This document shows positions 11,591 to 23,500 of a stretch of DNA of 64,000 nt, piece by piece. Source of the stretch: Aplectana chamaeleonis (Eukaryota; Nematoda; Chromadorea; Rhabditida; Cosmocercidae); assembly GCA_029168955.1 (NCBI GenBank), contig JAPDOI010001423.1, positions 62,001 to 126,000 on the forward strand, given 5' to 3'. The position numbers and the translations under genes were made by a program. The notes beneath the pieces were generated by a model. It had not been told where the DNA came from and searched no databases. It worked only from the letters and a program-made list of their open reading frames with translations. Position 1 is the stretch's first letter. The number at the start of each line of letters is the position of its first letter.

Positions 11591-14500
11591 GTCCAAAATT
11601 TTTTTAATTTCGAATGACTAACTTTTTTTTATAAAACCATGAGTGCTTGCTGCAGGTTCTACCATCAGGAAACCCTGTCCTGGGATGTGCTTCTCCATCG
11701 TGTTTTGGAGGAGGTCCAGGAGGAGCCGGAACTCTTCATGGTGCGGTTTTCCAGGTACGACCACATGATTACTGACATACATTTTTCTTCGAAATCTACT
11801 TAAATTGACTTTCCACGGGGCAGAGCAGCTGACCAAAGTTTGCTTCGCCGACAATGAGTAATAGTTCTACACTTGTAATTCTATTTGTTTGCCACATATT
11901 AGCTTTTGTTTCTCTTTCAAGATGCTTGTTGTTTGTTTTCTGGTGTATTTCAATTTCCTAGTTGCGCATATGTTAGTATAAACGGTGTTTCCCAACATGG
12001 CCGTCGATGATCGTTGATCATGTAGTAAACATGCAATATATACCATATTATTTCGGAAATTTCAGTTCACTAAAAATTTCTTACACCTAAAAAATAATTT
12101 CCAAGACAGTGTTTCCCTAATGGGAGAAGCAAGCGTTTTCAATATCTGTGCTTACCTACACCAATATTTAGGTAGTTTCCTTCATCGATCTCAACTCTCT
12201 AGCATCCACCTGTAAAATTGGCAAAGGCAGCATACACGCTCGTAAAGGTGATTGGGATAACAATGTGAATCGAAGAGTATGGCCTACAAGATAATACTCT
12301 AGCGCCCACTTTACATGAGTTAGAAAAGTTGACCCCGCCCTGTATTTTCACGCCCCTGTATTTGCCCTTTTCCTCCAACGTAGGGTTGCTGGGCCATCTT
12401 CGCCGTCAGTGACGTGTGTGGTTCACTTGTTAGGCAATCTACCAACGGCACCAATGGTGAATATGACCCAGCAACCTTGCGTTGCAGGAAAAGGGCAAAT
12501 TTAGGGGGCGTGAAATTACAGGGCGGAGCCAACTTCTAACTCATGTAGCGGCATCGTGGGTCGTTTTTGGCACTTCAAAATGCGTAGGCGTTGTAACCTG
12601 GGCCATAACATTCTGATTCCGTAGTTATCTCAATCACGTTTATGAGCGTGTATGCTGACCATCGCAGTGGTCGCGATCAAATATGCTTGTCATCTTTCTC
12701 TCTCTAAACCCTTTTCTGGGTCTCGAGTAGTAGGACCCTATAAGAAAAAATCGCGAAAAAACACTGTTTTGGGCCAAATTTGAAGCCTGAACTTTCTTGT
12801 CTTTTGATGGTGGAAGAGCCCACTCCACATCATAGGCATCGATGACCTCTTATATCAAGAACATCAGCTGGCTTGAAATTGAATTTCAATCAATGGACCT
12901 TCGGATTTATTTTTCTTTCATTGCTCAACTGTTTTTATTAGTTAAATTTGCATGTATTTCTTCCTCTGAATGTCGATGATTTTGACTGCTCGGCATGAGA
13001 CTGCGATCTTTTTCGTTTTGTGCACGTGTGCACGAACTGGCTGCTTTGAACCTTAGAAGCTCTAATTCTAGCCCGCTTTTCACTGCGCTACCTTCATAGA
13101 TTTTCAGCTGATTTCGATCTAAGTTGATTTTTGTAGTTTTTTCGATAACGTTTTTCATCGTGACCACTGCCTTTAAATGCATCGTACACGATGAAAACCA
13201 TATTTGGGTTTTTGACGTTTTCTTGTTGTTATAGTGACTGAAGTTCGCAAAAAGGCTCCTCAAAAACGTCAACTTTTCAAGAAATACCCATTTCAAGACA
13301 GCTCAAAACAAACTTGAAGCTCCCGCCGACATCAACTTGGGATAATTTCGCGAAGAACGCGAGGAACAGTTTTACGATTTGTTCCTTGGCGCAGCGTTAG
13401 ACGCAATTCACCGAGGACGCATTCAGACGAACGATCATTTATTCTTGAACGAAATTAAAAAGGATCACTACTCTGCTGCGTCCATTGCTGTCAGCTGCCT
13501 TCGGTCGATGTCGAACGTGAAATCGAGTGGCGTGTGAATTGCGCCCTCCGCCGCGACAAAGCACGCTCGCCGGCCGCGGCCACGGAGTTTTTTCCTTGTA
13601 GCAACGGATCGACCCCAAGGCCGGCCCCCCAAACCCAGGAAGCCTTTTTGAGGTAAGCAAATCTCCATTCAGAAGCGATTTCGAAACTCCAGACTTCCTG
13701 AGTGACATTGTTTTGACCCACTAGTCCGACTGAACGCAAAAGCTGGAATTCGCTTTTCATCGTGTACGATGCCTTTAATCTGATTCCGCTTCAATAGCTT
13801 TCTACGGCTTTATGTGATCCTCTAAAGTGCGAAAGCTTCTAAGAGTTGATGTAACTAGCCAACAGACTATTAAAAGGAGACCAACGGAATGACAGGAACA
13901 CGACACTTCTCGTGCTCCTATTACTTTTTGTACGCGAGGACGTGAGAAACTAAACCTTGTGAAAAGGTTATACTTTTCAGTTCTTCTTCTTTTCGTTCTT
14001 GTCGCGCGGAAGTGGAGGATTGCGGGTTGTGCTTAAAATTGTGTTCCAGCCAAGTCCCGATGGAGAGGATGGTTTCATCCGTGAGGGAGACATGCAGCGA
14101 TCACGGACGCGTCTTTCAACTGCTCCAGCTCAACAGGCTCAGTGTCCATCCGGCTACGACTCCAACTCGTGCAACAGCGACAGATCATGGGTTGGAGGAT
14201 TCCTGGCCAGTCCTGACGGGAGGTGAACATTCGAGTATCTCCCTCTGCTCCCCAATGTCCGAAATCTCATATTCCGGCTTTGGAAAATTATAGTCCATGT
14301 CGTTTTTTAATTTTCTGACATACTGAGCTTCAGTTTGCGGCTGCAGTGTTGTACCTACGATGGTTTGCGATTTGCAGAGGAAGTTGGCCGACCAGTAGTT
14401 CATAGTGGAGAGGTCTACAGTGGTGGTAAGCACAATACGACATAGACTCTGTTTCATTCTGAGTGAACTCGTCTTTTCGATCATAACAGCACGGAGCGGT

Positions 14501-17500
14501 GGCTTTTTCGTCGGAACCTCCTTGTCACTAATTATATGTATTTCACCGAGGCCCACCGCTACGCTGCTGGTGATAATCGAAATCGACAGGTCACTAGGGA
14601 CGTACCAGAGCTTACTCACGCACTTGCGGTGGCGTAGGCGTGCGGGCTGAAACACCCCTTTCCGACCTAATCACACCGTACTGGTTAATCGGCAGACGTT
14701 TCGACGTGACTCGTTACTTCCGGAAGTTTCGGAGTAAGGCCATATATATTCGACGAAGTTTTCGCTGTAAATTGCTGCGAGTGCCTGCACTACTTTCTCT
14801 AATACTCCCTCATGAAGAATGCGAAAATGGCAGCTCACAATTTATAGTGAAAAGCGATGTCACTTCTAAGAGAAAGTGATGACGCCACTAGTTTGCAAAA
14901 GGGATGCTTGCAAGTTGGTATTTCAGACAGGCTGCGACGTCTAATTGATTGTTCCGGTCTAATAAGTAAATACGCTGAGCTTCGGCAGGATAAGGCGTTA
15001 CAACGTGAGGTCGGAGGTGAGAGGCGATCACGCAGAATTTCCGGCGTGAATGGGGGGTGGGGGCGTCGAAGCTTCCCCGCCCACTCCGACCCTCAAAACG
15101 CGAGCTCTTCGGCTGTTGGACTCCTGTCAACCTGCCAACCACGCCCACAAATGCACTTTTTTCCAAAAAGTGTTCAGAAATCATTAAAAAATTCGCAAGC
15201 TTCAAGCAACTATTCCCGGAACTTAGCTACGTATTTCGCTTTTTCGTGTCAAACTAGATTGCTACGACATTGTCTGAAAATGAAATCAACTTCAGCCAGA
15301 TGATTACAAACAGTGGTCCTATAATTTCCCGTCTAGCCAATGAACCTCGGCCGTCTTAGCACCACCCCGTTTACGGCGGTGTTATCAAAGAGCGTGTGTG
15401 ACGAGGCGCAACCACTCGGCCGCATTTTATCGACTAGACTAGAAATCATGACGCGCCCGTACCTATTCGACAATATCTCGGCGGGCACCTTGGAAGAGAT
15501 GGCCTGGTACGGTGATTGGGTGAGGAGAGCATAGCTTCGTTGGGTTTGAGCGCTTACTCCACCAACCTTCACCACTGGGTGGGTGAGGGTGGATACCTTT
15601 ACAAATGGAGAAAAATGGTCAAGTCCGGGTGAAACGCGAAAAAAACTGTAGACCAAAGAAGGAGTCAGATGCCAGGCATTCGTACAAGTTATTTTCAATA
15701 CGGGGCAAGCGTCATTACCGGTTTTTCGCTCGCAATTCAAGAGACTTCTGGTGGAGGTTGTTATTGTAATCCACTAAAATCTGCTTCTAGTAGTGCTTTT
15801 GCCTATGCAGGAAAGATACGCTCCTATCTTCCGGTCGATTTCAATCTGCGAAATTCCTCCTCAACTCGACCAGTCTTTCGCTCATAATTTTCTACAATGT
15901 AGGGTACAATGTAGGAGATATGTGGGAAGACATATGTGATCCAAACCGAACAGGAGTGAGAAATTTAAGCACCAAATGTTGTCCATTTACCCGCAATTGC
16001 GGATCCATGACTCTGCATCATGGCTTCCGCACTTGATTTTGTCTCAGCTAAAATGGAATTCCAGAATTTTGGTCTTTCTTGAATAAATTTGCTGTTTGTT
16101 AAGGTGAGGTGCTGCGAGATGGTCGCCAGACGGGATTCGACCTCATTTCTGATGTGAGGAAAATTGACGGTGCTGATGGCACGTGAGTCTACATCTTTCC
16201 TCAACAAAGTTCTCCTTACCTAGCGTGTATTAATGCACCTTTTACGGGTAATCTCCAAACCGAAATAAAGCACATAGGTTTGTATGCTTGAATCCAGTGC
16301 ATTTTTTTTTCATAAAAATCGTATTCAGAACTGCATACGAACTCACTGTCGTCCGAATGAACTGTCTGCCCGATCCTGCAGAGCCCACCAATGATGGTAA
16401 ATAAATGAAAGTCTAACGCTTATAGAATACAAGTACATACTCTGCCAATGCTAAAATTGATACCTCAACACAAACTACTTGATTTTCATGAATGGTTCTT
16501 TCGAAAAATCAGGTTTATTTGGTGAATCGACGGGACCGCAACGGTTGGCCGTCACTCGCGATCAAAACCGCCTTGACCTGCGAACGCGTCGCGGGCCGCT
16601 GCTATTGGCCCATTCCGTCCATTCCCAACACCAGAACTTACGACAGTGCTGTAAATAATCTTTAATTCAGGGCAAAATTTTCGTCTTTCTACCGCGTGCT
16701 TGTGCGGAGCGGGGAGAGACAGCGAGAGAGTGTTGTGCAGAAGGAGAAGCAGCATACGCTCGCACAAGCACGCGATGGACACGAGTGAATTTCTCTCGAA
16801 ATAGCAGTTATGCCCGTGAAGTCTCATTTTCGAGCACTAAATGCACTGTACAGTATACCCCATCTGAATCTCTTGCTTAAATAAAAATCGCACATTTTAC
16901 TACCCCGTTTGCCTTATTTGAATCCAGAAAGCATATTTTCAAATTCGTAAAGATTAGATTGGCAGCAGAATATTCGAACCAAAATCGGTAAAAGTTTTTT
17001 TGATGAGTCATTCAGAAATATCATGGAATTCCAAATTTTGGATCGGGCAATAGGAAAACTTCGGATATAGGAACATTTTCTACCACACAGCATTATGTAA
17101 TGTGGTTGTGAAATTGATATCTTCGCAATGATACAATGATTTTCAATTGAAAAAAAATATTTTGTTTTGGGCACAAAAAGGTGAGAGGGAGAAGCGGTAT
17201 TTCCAATTTTTCGAAACATTTTCGTGTGGAATGTAGACCACAATAGTAAAAATTTGCTGCTGAAAAAGGTGGCAATCGGGCGACTGTGTAGCGGAGATTC
17301 TGTGAATTTGCTGCTCAGAAGAGGCCAATCTGTTACGAAAACAGGCCAAATATTCTGGACAATCCTGGACAGTCCTCTCTCTCTCTCGAATTTCTCATTT
17401 TGCAGTGGGTATGGATCCGAATGACATCTCGCGTATTCTCGACAAGGTTGGCGATGTGCGCTCCCAAGATCCGAGCACCGCCGGAGAACCCCAACAGCAG

Positions 17501-20500
17501 GCGCGATCCGATTCCTATGAAGTGGCCCCCAGTGATGCACAGGGAGAAGAAATTGTTCAGGTGCATAAAACTACATTTTTGTAAATCTAACAGGGAGGCC
17601 TAGATCTTCCGCCTTCGTTAATGGTGTTCATGCCCTGTCAAGCAATGAGATCAGAGTTTTGATTTTTTTCACAGATGCTCGCGCTCTGTGATCTGAAGCG
17701 TGAATCTATTTCACGTATAAATCCATAAATATTCTCACGAGAGTTCCTACCGACTAATTGACAGTAGAGGATTCACAGGTTGGAGAGCAAGTTGTGCCGG
17801 TTACCTCAGCTGGATACTATTACCCGGTAGCCTCCGGCGTGCCAGCCTGCTTCACCGGAGACACAAAGGTTGAGACGCCAACTGGAATGAGGCGAATGGA
17901 TCAATTGAAGATTGGCGATCTTGTGCTCACTGCTGAGAGAAATTCTGTTAGTTTACCAGGTTTTTGGAGCCTAGCTGCTTGAAACTCTCCGTGAGAGTGA
18001 CGTTCGGAGAATATACAAGTCTTTCCAGACAACGTTCACCCCAATCACATCGTTCCTCCATCGACTTCCCGATACAGCCGCTTCGTTCATTAAGCTGCAA
18101 ATTGATGACGAGGAACTCAAGCTCACTCCCCAACACTTCATCTATAAAGCAAGTTCATTCGAAGAAAACACCAAACAGCACAGCATTAGACTAAAAAGCT
18201 TCAGGTGGACTGTGAGAACATTGATTACAACGTGGACATGCAGTACGCGGAAGAATTGAAGGCCGGCGACTGTCTCTATCGATTGAAGAATAACGGTGAG
18301 TAAAAATCTGCGAACGAACTCAGATTGTACTTTCCTTATACTGGAATGTGCTAACTGTCTTTATCGGGATGAAATTCCGCTGAACCGTTGCGTGCAAAAG
18401 CGTCTATCCGCGGCTACGGAGCGAAACCCCGCTCCAACAAGGACAGTACATTAGGGGTCGGTTATACTTCCGCCGCCGAGCGGCGCGGCGAAGTGCAATC
18501 CTAAAATATCGATCGTGCCGCGCCGCGTGATCAATACTACATAAGGGGCCGAATAGAGTTCCACCGCTGAAAGGCGCGGCAGCATGTAGTGGAGGAGTAT
18601 CGATCCCGCGGCGCCGCGCGATCGATACGGCTGCACACCATGCTGCCGCGCCTTTGCGCGGTGAGACTTATTCGGCCCCGCCGCTCTGCGGCGAAAGTAT
18701 AAACGACATCTTACTAAGACCAATTTCTGGTGTAGAGCTCGAATTTGTAATCCGCAAGCGCGGGTTACAAATAAACAGAGTTGTAGGCGTTTCCCAAAGC
18801 TTTGTGGGTAGCTAGCAATGTTCCGGATTTTTTTAATTCGGTTCAGAACTTGTGTGTAGGGGGTTATTCAAAGTGGTGACACGAACCGGCGGTTCACTAG
18901 TCGATATTGAGTCGATATGAGGTTTAGACGGGTTCACACTCTTATCGCGGCACGACGCGATGACATGACATGGGTAAGTATCGGACGATATCGCGTCGCA
19001 TGGAAATCAAGGTGGGAACCAGGGTGTGCGTTAATGAAAATTTTTTCGTTAAGCGTTAATCGTTAATTTTAGGAAAAAAATCGCCTTAACCCGTTAATGC
19101 GTTAACACGTTAATTTTGCATTTCGTTAAAATATAAAAAGAAAAACATTACCACGTCAAAAATCAATAATTTTTAAGATGTCCCATATCAATCAGTGCCA
19201 TACTGGGCTCAGCGCGTTATAGGTCCCCACAAGGGATTCTGAGGGGATCTAAAGGGCTCCGGAGGTACTAATTAATCCTACTATGCATCGCGGTTTGACT
19301 GAAATCCTGTTTGAGGTGAGTTGATAGTGACGGTGTTCAATTAGGAAGTTCAGGGTAAAGTCATAGTGAAGGGGTTCCCAAATGATGGGCAATACATATG
19401 AATCCTTAATGTGGAGTGTCTAAAGCAGTTTGCCTATTAAATGCCGAATGATTTCTGCGAAAGATTTCTATGAGTTAGTAGAGTTGATATTTGAGTTGAT
19501 CGTGGTAGATTTACCATGTACAAAAACTTTCCTCGTTTCTGATTGAGGCGGAACACCGCTACAGTATAAGGGCTAACACCTCTATCATTGGTGGTCCCGC
19601 CGCAAGTCAGCAATTTCGAAGTAGGAGTCACGGGAGTGGTATAATTGAGTCCAGCGTGGTCGATTTACTCTACGATGGGTTTCAGCGTCTCAAATGAACG
19701 TCGAAGACGGCTACACTGAAGAGGAAGAAGACAAAAAAACATCCAGGTTGACGAATCTATGTAAACTAGGGTTTCAAAACTGCAGTAACTCAAGTTCTAC
19801 ATAAGGTACCTGTTTGAAGCATGTCGCACCTCAGGAGTGTGCCCTTCGCGAAAATCTTCCTGGGGGGGGTTCTGCGCCAACATTCACGTTTTCTCATTAC
19901 TTACTTCGTTAGATGTGGGCTCACGAAGCATTTTAGAGAAGAACCCACAACAGGTATGTAAATGCGCTTCAATGGCCTTCTCCAGGAGTGCGGAAGGTTG
20001 CAAATGGTTGAGTATAAAGCCTAGTTTCTCGAAGCCAGGATTTTTCAAAGCCAACTCAATTACTGCTTAACTTATAACCTTTCAAAAACCTACTTTTTTC
20101 GAGGACTTGCACGTTTTTTCATCGACGTTTACGAGTACAGCGTAACGTCCTTCAGCGTCGATCTCAGACGGTGAAATTTCGTTTGCAGGGCAAATCAACC
20201 ACGCTTGACTCAAATACCGTATTCCTCTATTAGAAGTACAACCTCTATTTGAAGAAACCCCTATTAGTAGTACTTTTCTAAATAGGAATAAAATTCAGAC
20301 TCTAAAACAGTATTACGGCTTAGAAAAAGGACGATAATATCAATGAGTGTGCCAGCGATGACTCACTCGAAATTGACTAGTTGACTTCTCATGGTTGTTG
20401 ATGGCGAAAATCATAGTTGTTATGAAAATTTTCATGGTGAAAATTTCAAAAAAAACAAGGCTAGATATATAGAAGTGCACCTTTTACTGAAGTACACCTC

Positions 20501-23500
20501 TATTAGAAAGTACACCTAAAAAGCCTGAGAATTCGAAACATGCACTTCTAGAAGAACAATTACGGTATCCTACTTTCGCCACTCCTGGTTTTCAAAATTG
20601 TCGACTTCCGGCGGGACCACACCTGAGAAAGTGTGAGCCCATATACTGTAGCAGTGTTCAACATCCATCTTAGACGATGAAACTGTATTCAACGAGGTAA
20701 ATCGACCCTTGACTTAAATATCCCTCTCTCATGATTAGTACTTTGCATAAATACGAACTTCCGGGCAGGATCGACCCCCTCAAACATCCGCATTTTATTA
20801 CAAAGCACAGACTTAGCACCTCTAGCGTAGCCCACCAATAAATTGTACATCTAATTACCAATGAGAAGCGGTTGGCCGAAGATCAATGCGCTTGAAACTC
20901 ATGGCAGCACAACCGCTCCCGCTCAAAAGGGGGCGAGCGTTCTGCATAAGAATTCATGCGTATTGATCTTCTGCCGACCGCTTCTTATTGATGTGTAGAT
21001 GTGGAAAATTTGGTGGACTGCACTATACATACACTTTCCAACTTTCAGCCCCTCCCTACATAAATGCGATGGGCGCTGTTCTGTGCTCTCGTCCTCGCAA
21101 ACATCCGCATTTTTTCGCATAGCACTGGCTTCATCCTTTTAATACGACAAAAGTAATTTTACTGTAAACGAACATCAGAAGAAAATCTGCTGGATAAACA
21201 CCATTTGAACAGATCAGCTCTAGGTGAATCAAAAAAATCAAAAATCGACCTACTCATGCTACTGGAGGGGGGGGGTTCTTAGCGAAATTGGCACTGGAGT
21301 GGGGGTCTGAGCAGAACTGGCCGACCCGCACCTCGTGCAGTACCCTGGACCATAATTCCACAACAATTAACGAACTATAAATTAACACTTAGGAGACCGC
21401 GCGTTCCACGGCTAGTAGCGGGCCGGCGCGCTCCACGGCCAATCACTTTAGTGAGTTTTAAACTGATTTTTTTATTTGGATTGCCTATGTTAAAAAGAGA
21501 TATATTGCGCTCAATATCTTCATACCAGTTATGGAAGTTGAATTAAGCACAGATATAAAAGCCATATTTAGAAGAAATCCGTTTTTCATCCGTAAAATCC
21601 GTAAAACCGAAATCCGTAAAACAAAAAAACGAGTTTTTGGCGTGGGTGCGCAGTGTGCACACGAGGTCCCAGAAGCAAAACAGCCGTGGGGGCGCAGTGC
21701 GGACACGCGGTCCATTAAGTGTTAACGTGATTTCAAGACTTTTTCGCCCTGGTGTGAACGGCGCGCGAACGCTAGGCCACTACGCGCAATTGCGTAATTT
21801 TCCGTACTCAAGCAAAATTAATCAATATGTGATCCTATTTTGTTTATTTCAGTGTAGTGTACCTTTTTCATCTTTTATATGTATCCTTTATCGCACGTTT
21901 TTGTTTTCATTATGACAATTTGCTCTATTAATGACAAAACGATCAAAAAGTCATTGGGACCAAAAAATGCTTCGAATTTTTTCGGAGTTAAGTTTACAGA
22001 ATAGGGTGAAATGAAGCTGAATTATTCGCGTGTTAATTGTGCCTCATAAATAGTAATAAAAAGGCTTGAGAAGAATCTAGACGCCTCTTGAGTCCCCGGT
22101 GATGCAAGAAAAAATTATGACAATCGCCTCGCGACCATCGCGTCGCGGTGCAATTCAATGAGAAGCGATCATCATTTGCACGTCAAGTTCGATGTATCGC
22201 GCCTCTTCACTGTGAACACCGAGCGACGACACGACGCGACGTCGCTTGATCGATTCGTAGGCTGATCATAACGTCGCGCCGCGGAATGAACTCTAGACGC
22301 CGCCTAAAGCATGCCATCGCGTCGCTCTGCGATGGAAGTACGAACCCTGCCTTATTGTTGTTTACGGCATCCTATACTCCGTTAACAATTTTAGTTTATT
22401 CCTTAATGTGCGTGTGCGGAGCAAGAAGACAGCGAGAAAGTGTGAGAGAGAAGGAAACGCAGCAGACGCGCACACACACGCCATCGACAGCAATAATTTT
22501 TACTCTAAAATCGAGAATAGATATAATGTACAGTATACACAAAAGAAATCTTCTCGGGAAATTTTCGAAAGATTTTCTATTTTTTTTTTGGTTTTCGTTC
22601 GTTCGAAAATTTGTCAAACGAATCTTCTTGAAACCTTGTTCTTCCGGAGTTCGGCCAAACGGAAAAAATTCAATTTCGCTCGCTTGAATTTTTTTTTGAC
22701 GAAAATTTTTCTATTTTCATTCGCTCCACATTTTTTTCGGATTCGCAAAACTCTACGCTACGTAATGTCATTTAGCTGAAGTAACGAGCCTTAATATTTT
22801 CAAAATCGGTGAATGGACTTTAAGTTCTTGTTCGCTACGCCAAATAGACCTCATCAAGAAATTCTAAGTCAGATCTAAAGCGTTGTTGTTGAACGCTTCC
22901 AGAACCACCCGTCTGCCATGAGGAAAACGCTGAACCAGCAAAGTGAAATAGGAGAAAACGAGTCACAACTGCTGTTGCGTCGCCCAGCTAGAAAATCATG
23001 ATCGTTTTGAGACCATGGAGTCTCTTTTAGCTGCATGTAGCAACAACAGCTGTCCGCAACTGCGGACCAGAATTTGTTTCCGATAAGGGTCGTACGAGTG
23101 CCCCGGTATCAGAGTGAGCTGCATAGGAAGAGTCGCCATTTAGGTACGCGCGCCCCGCACTGGCGTCCCGTGCGATCCTATGAAAGATTGGATGAGAGAA
23201 AGGAGCGCAGTAAGTACTCTATTTTGGAGCGAAGTTTGCTTTGTTCCTTCGCGGGCCTGTGCGGAGGAGAGTAGGGACACCGAGAGATTGTGACGGAGAA
23301 TGAAAGGCATCATACGAGCGCACACGCACGCACCGGAGTATTTTTCGTTCCGAAATAGAAGCTACACGCTCCTGTTATGAATAGCACCGTTTTAAGTTAA
23401 CTTTAAAAAAAATTTCGATACTTTCGACACGGGCCATTCCCCTCCCCCGTGCTGTGAAACGTGGCATCTCTGATGTGACTACATCAGCTCAGCGATCCCC

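Larger units (their letters stand above)
11755..14049 (+). other. Warthog intron 2, filled by repeats
   Basis: A 2.3-kb intron between wart exons 2 and 3. It contains a foldback element at 12312-12546, MITE A copy 2 at 12663-13178 and MITE B copy 2 at 13172-13778. No additional exon was seen. Removal of the intron joins VFQ to PSPDGEDG in phase 0. Confidence 0.7.
14426..17405 (+). other. Warthog intron region between exons 4 and 6
   Basis: About 3 kb. It contains the tentative exon at 15443, an orphan minus-strand frame at 15965-16207 and a hairpin element at 16691-16774. The long minus-strand ORFs at 14888-15205, 15333-15740 and 16914-17540 have no domain and no supported splicing. Confidence 0.55.

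Noticed and set aside
13439..13760. Three overlapping minus-strand ORFs conserved in two places
   Set aside because: They lie in MITE B, and conservation is at the DNA level between element copies.
14185..14655. 156-residue minus-strand ORF that looked like a possible transposon or envelope-type fragment
   Set aside because: It lies antisense to warthog exons 3 and 4, whose plus-strand peptides match the wart domain with correct splice phases.
14640..14879. GRRFDVTRYFRK frame as the missing wart exon
   Set aside because: No acceptor puts this frame in phase with exon 4, and the resemblance is limited to a few residues.
16914..17540. 208-residue minus-strand ORF
   Set aside because: Antisense to the linker exon at 17406-17560 and otherwise low complexity, with no domain.
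18451..18723. 90-residue minus-strand ORF similar to part of the ORF near 61751
   Set aside because: The similarity is due to the shared GC-rich MITE, not to a protein family.
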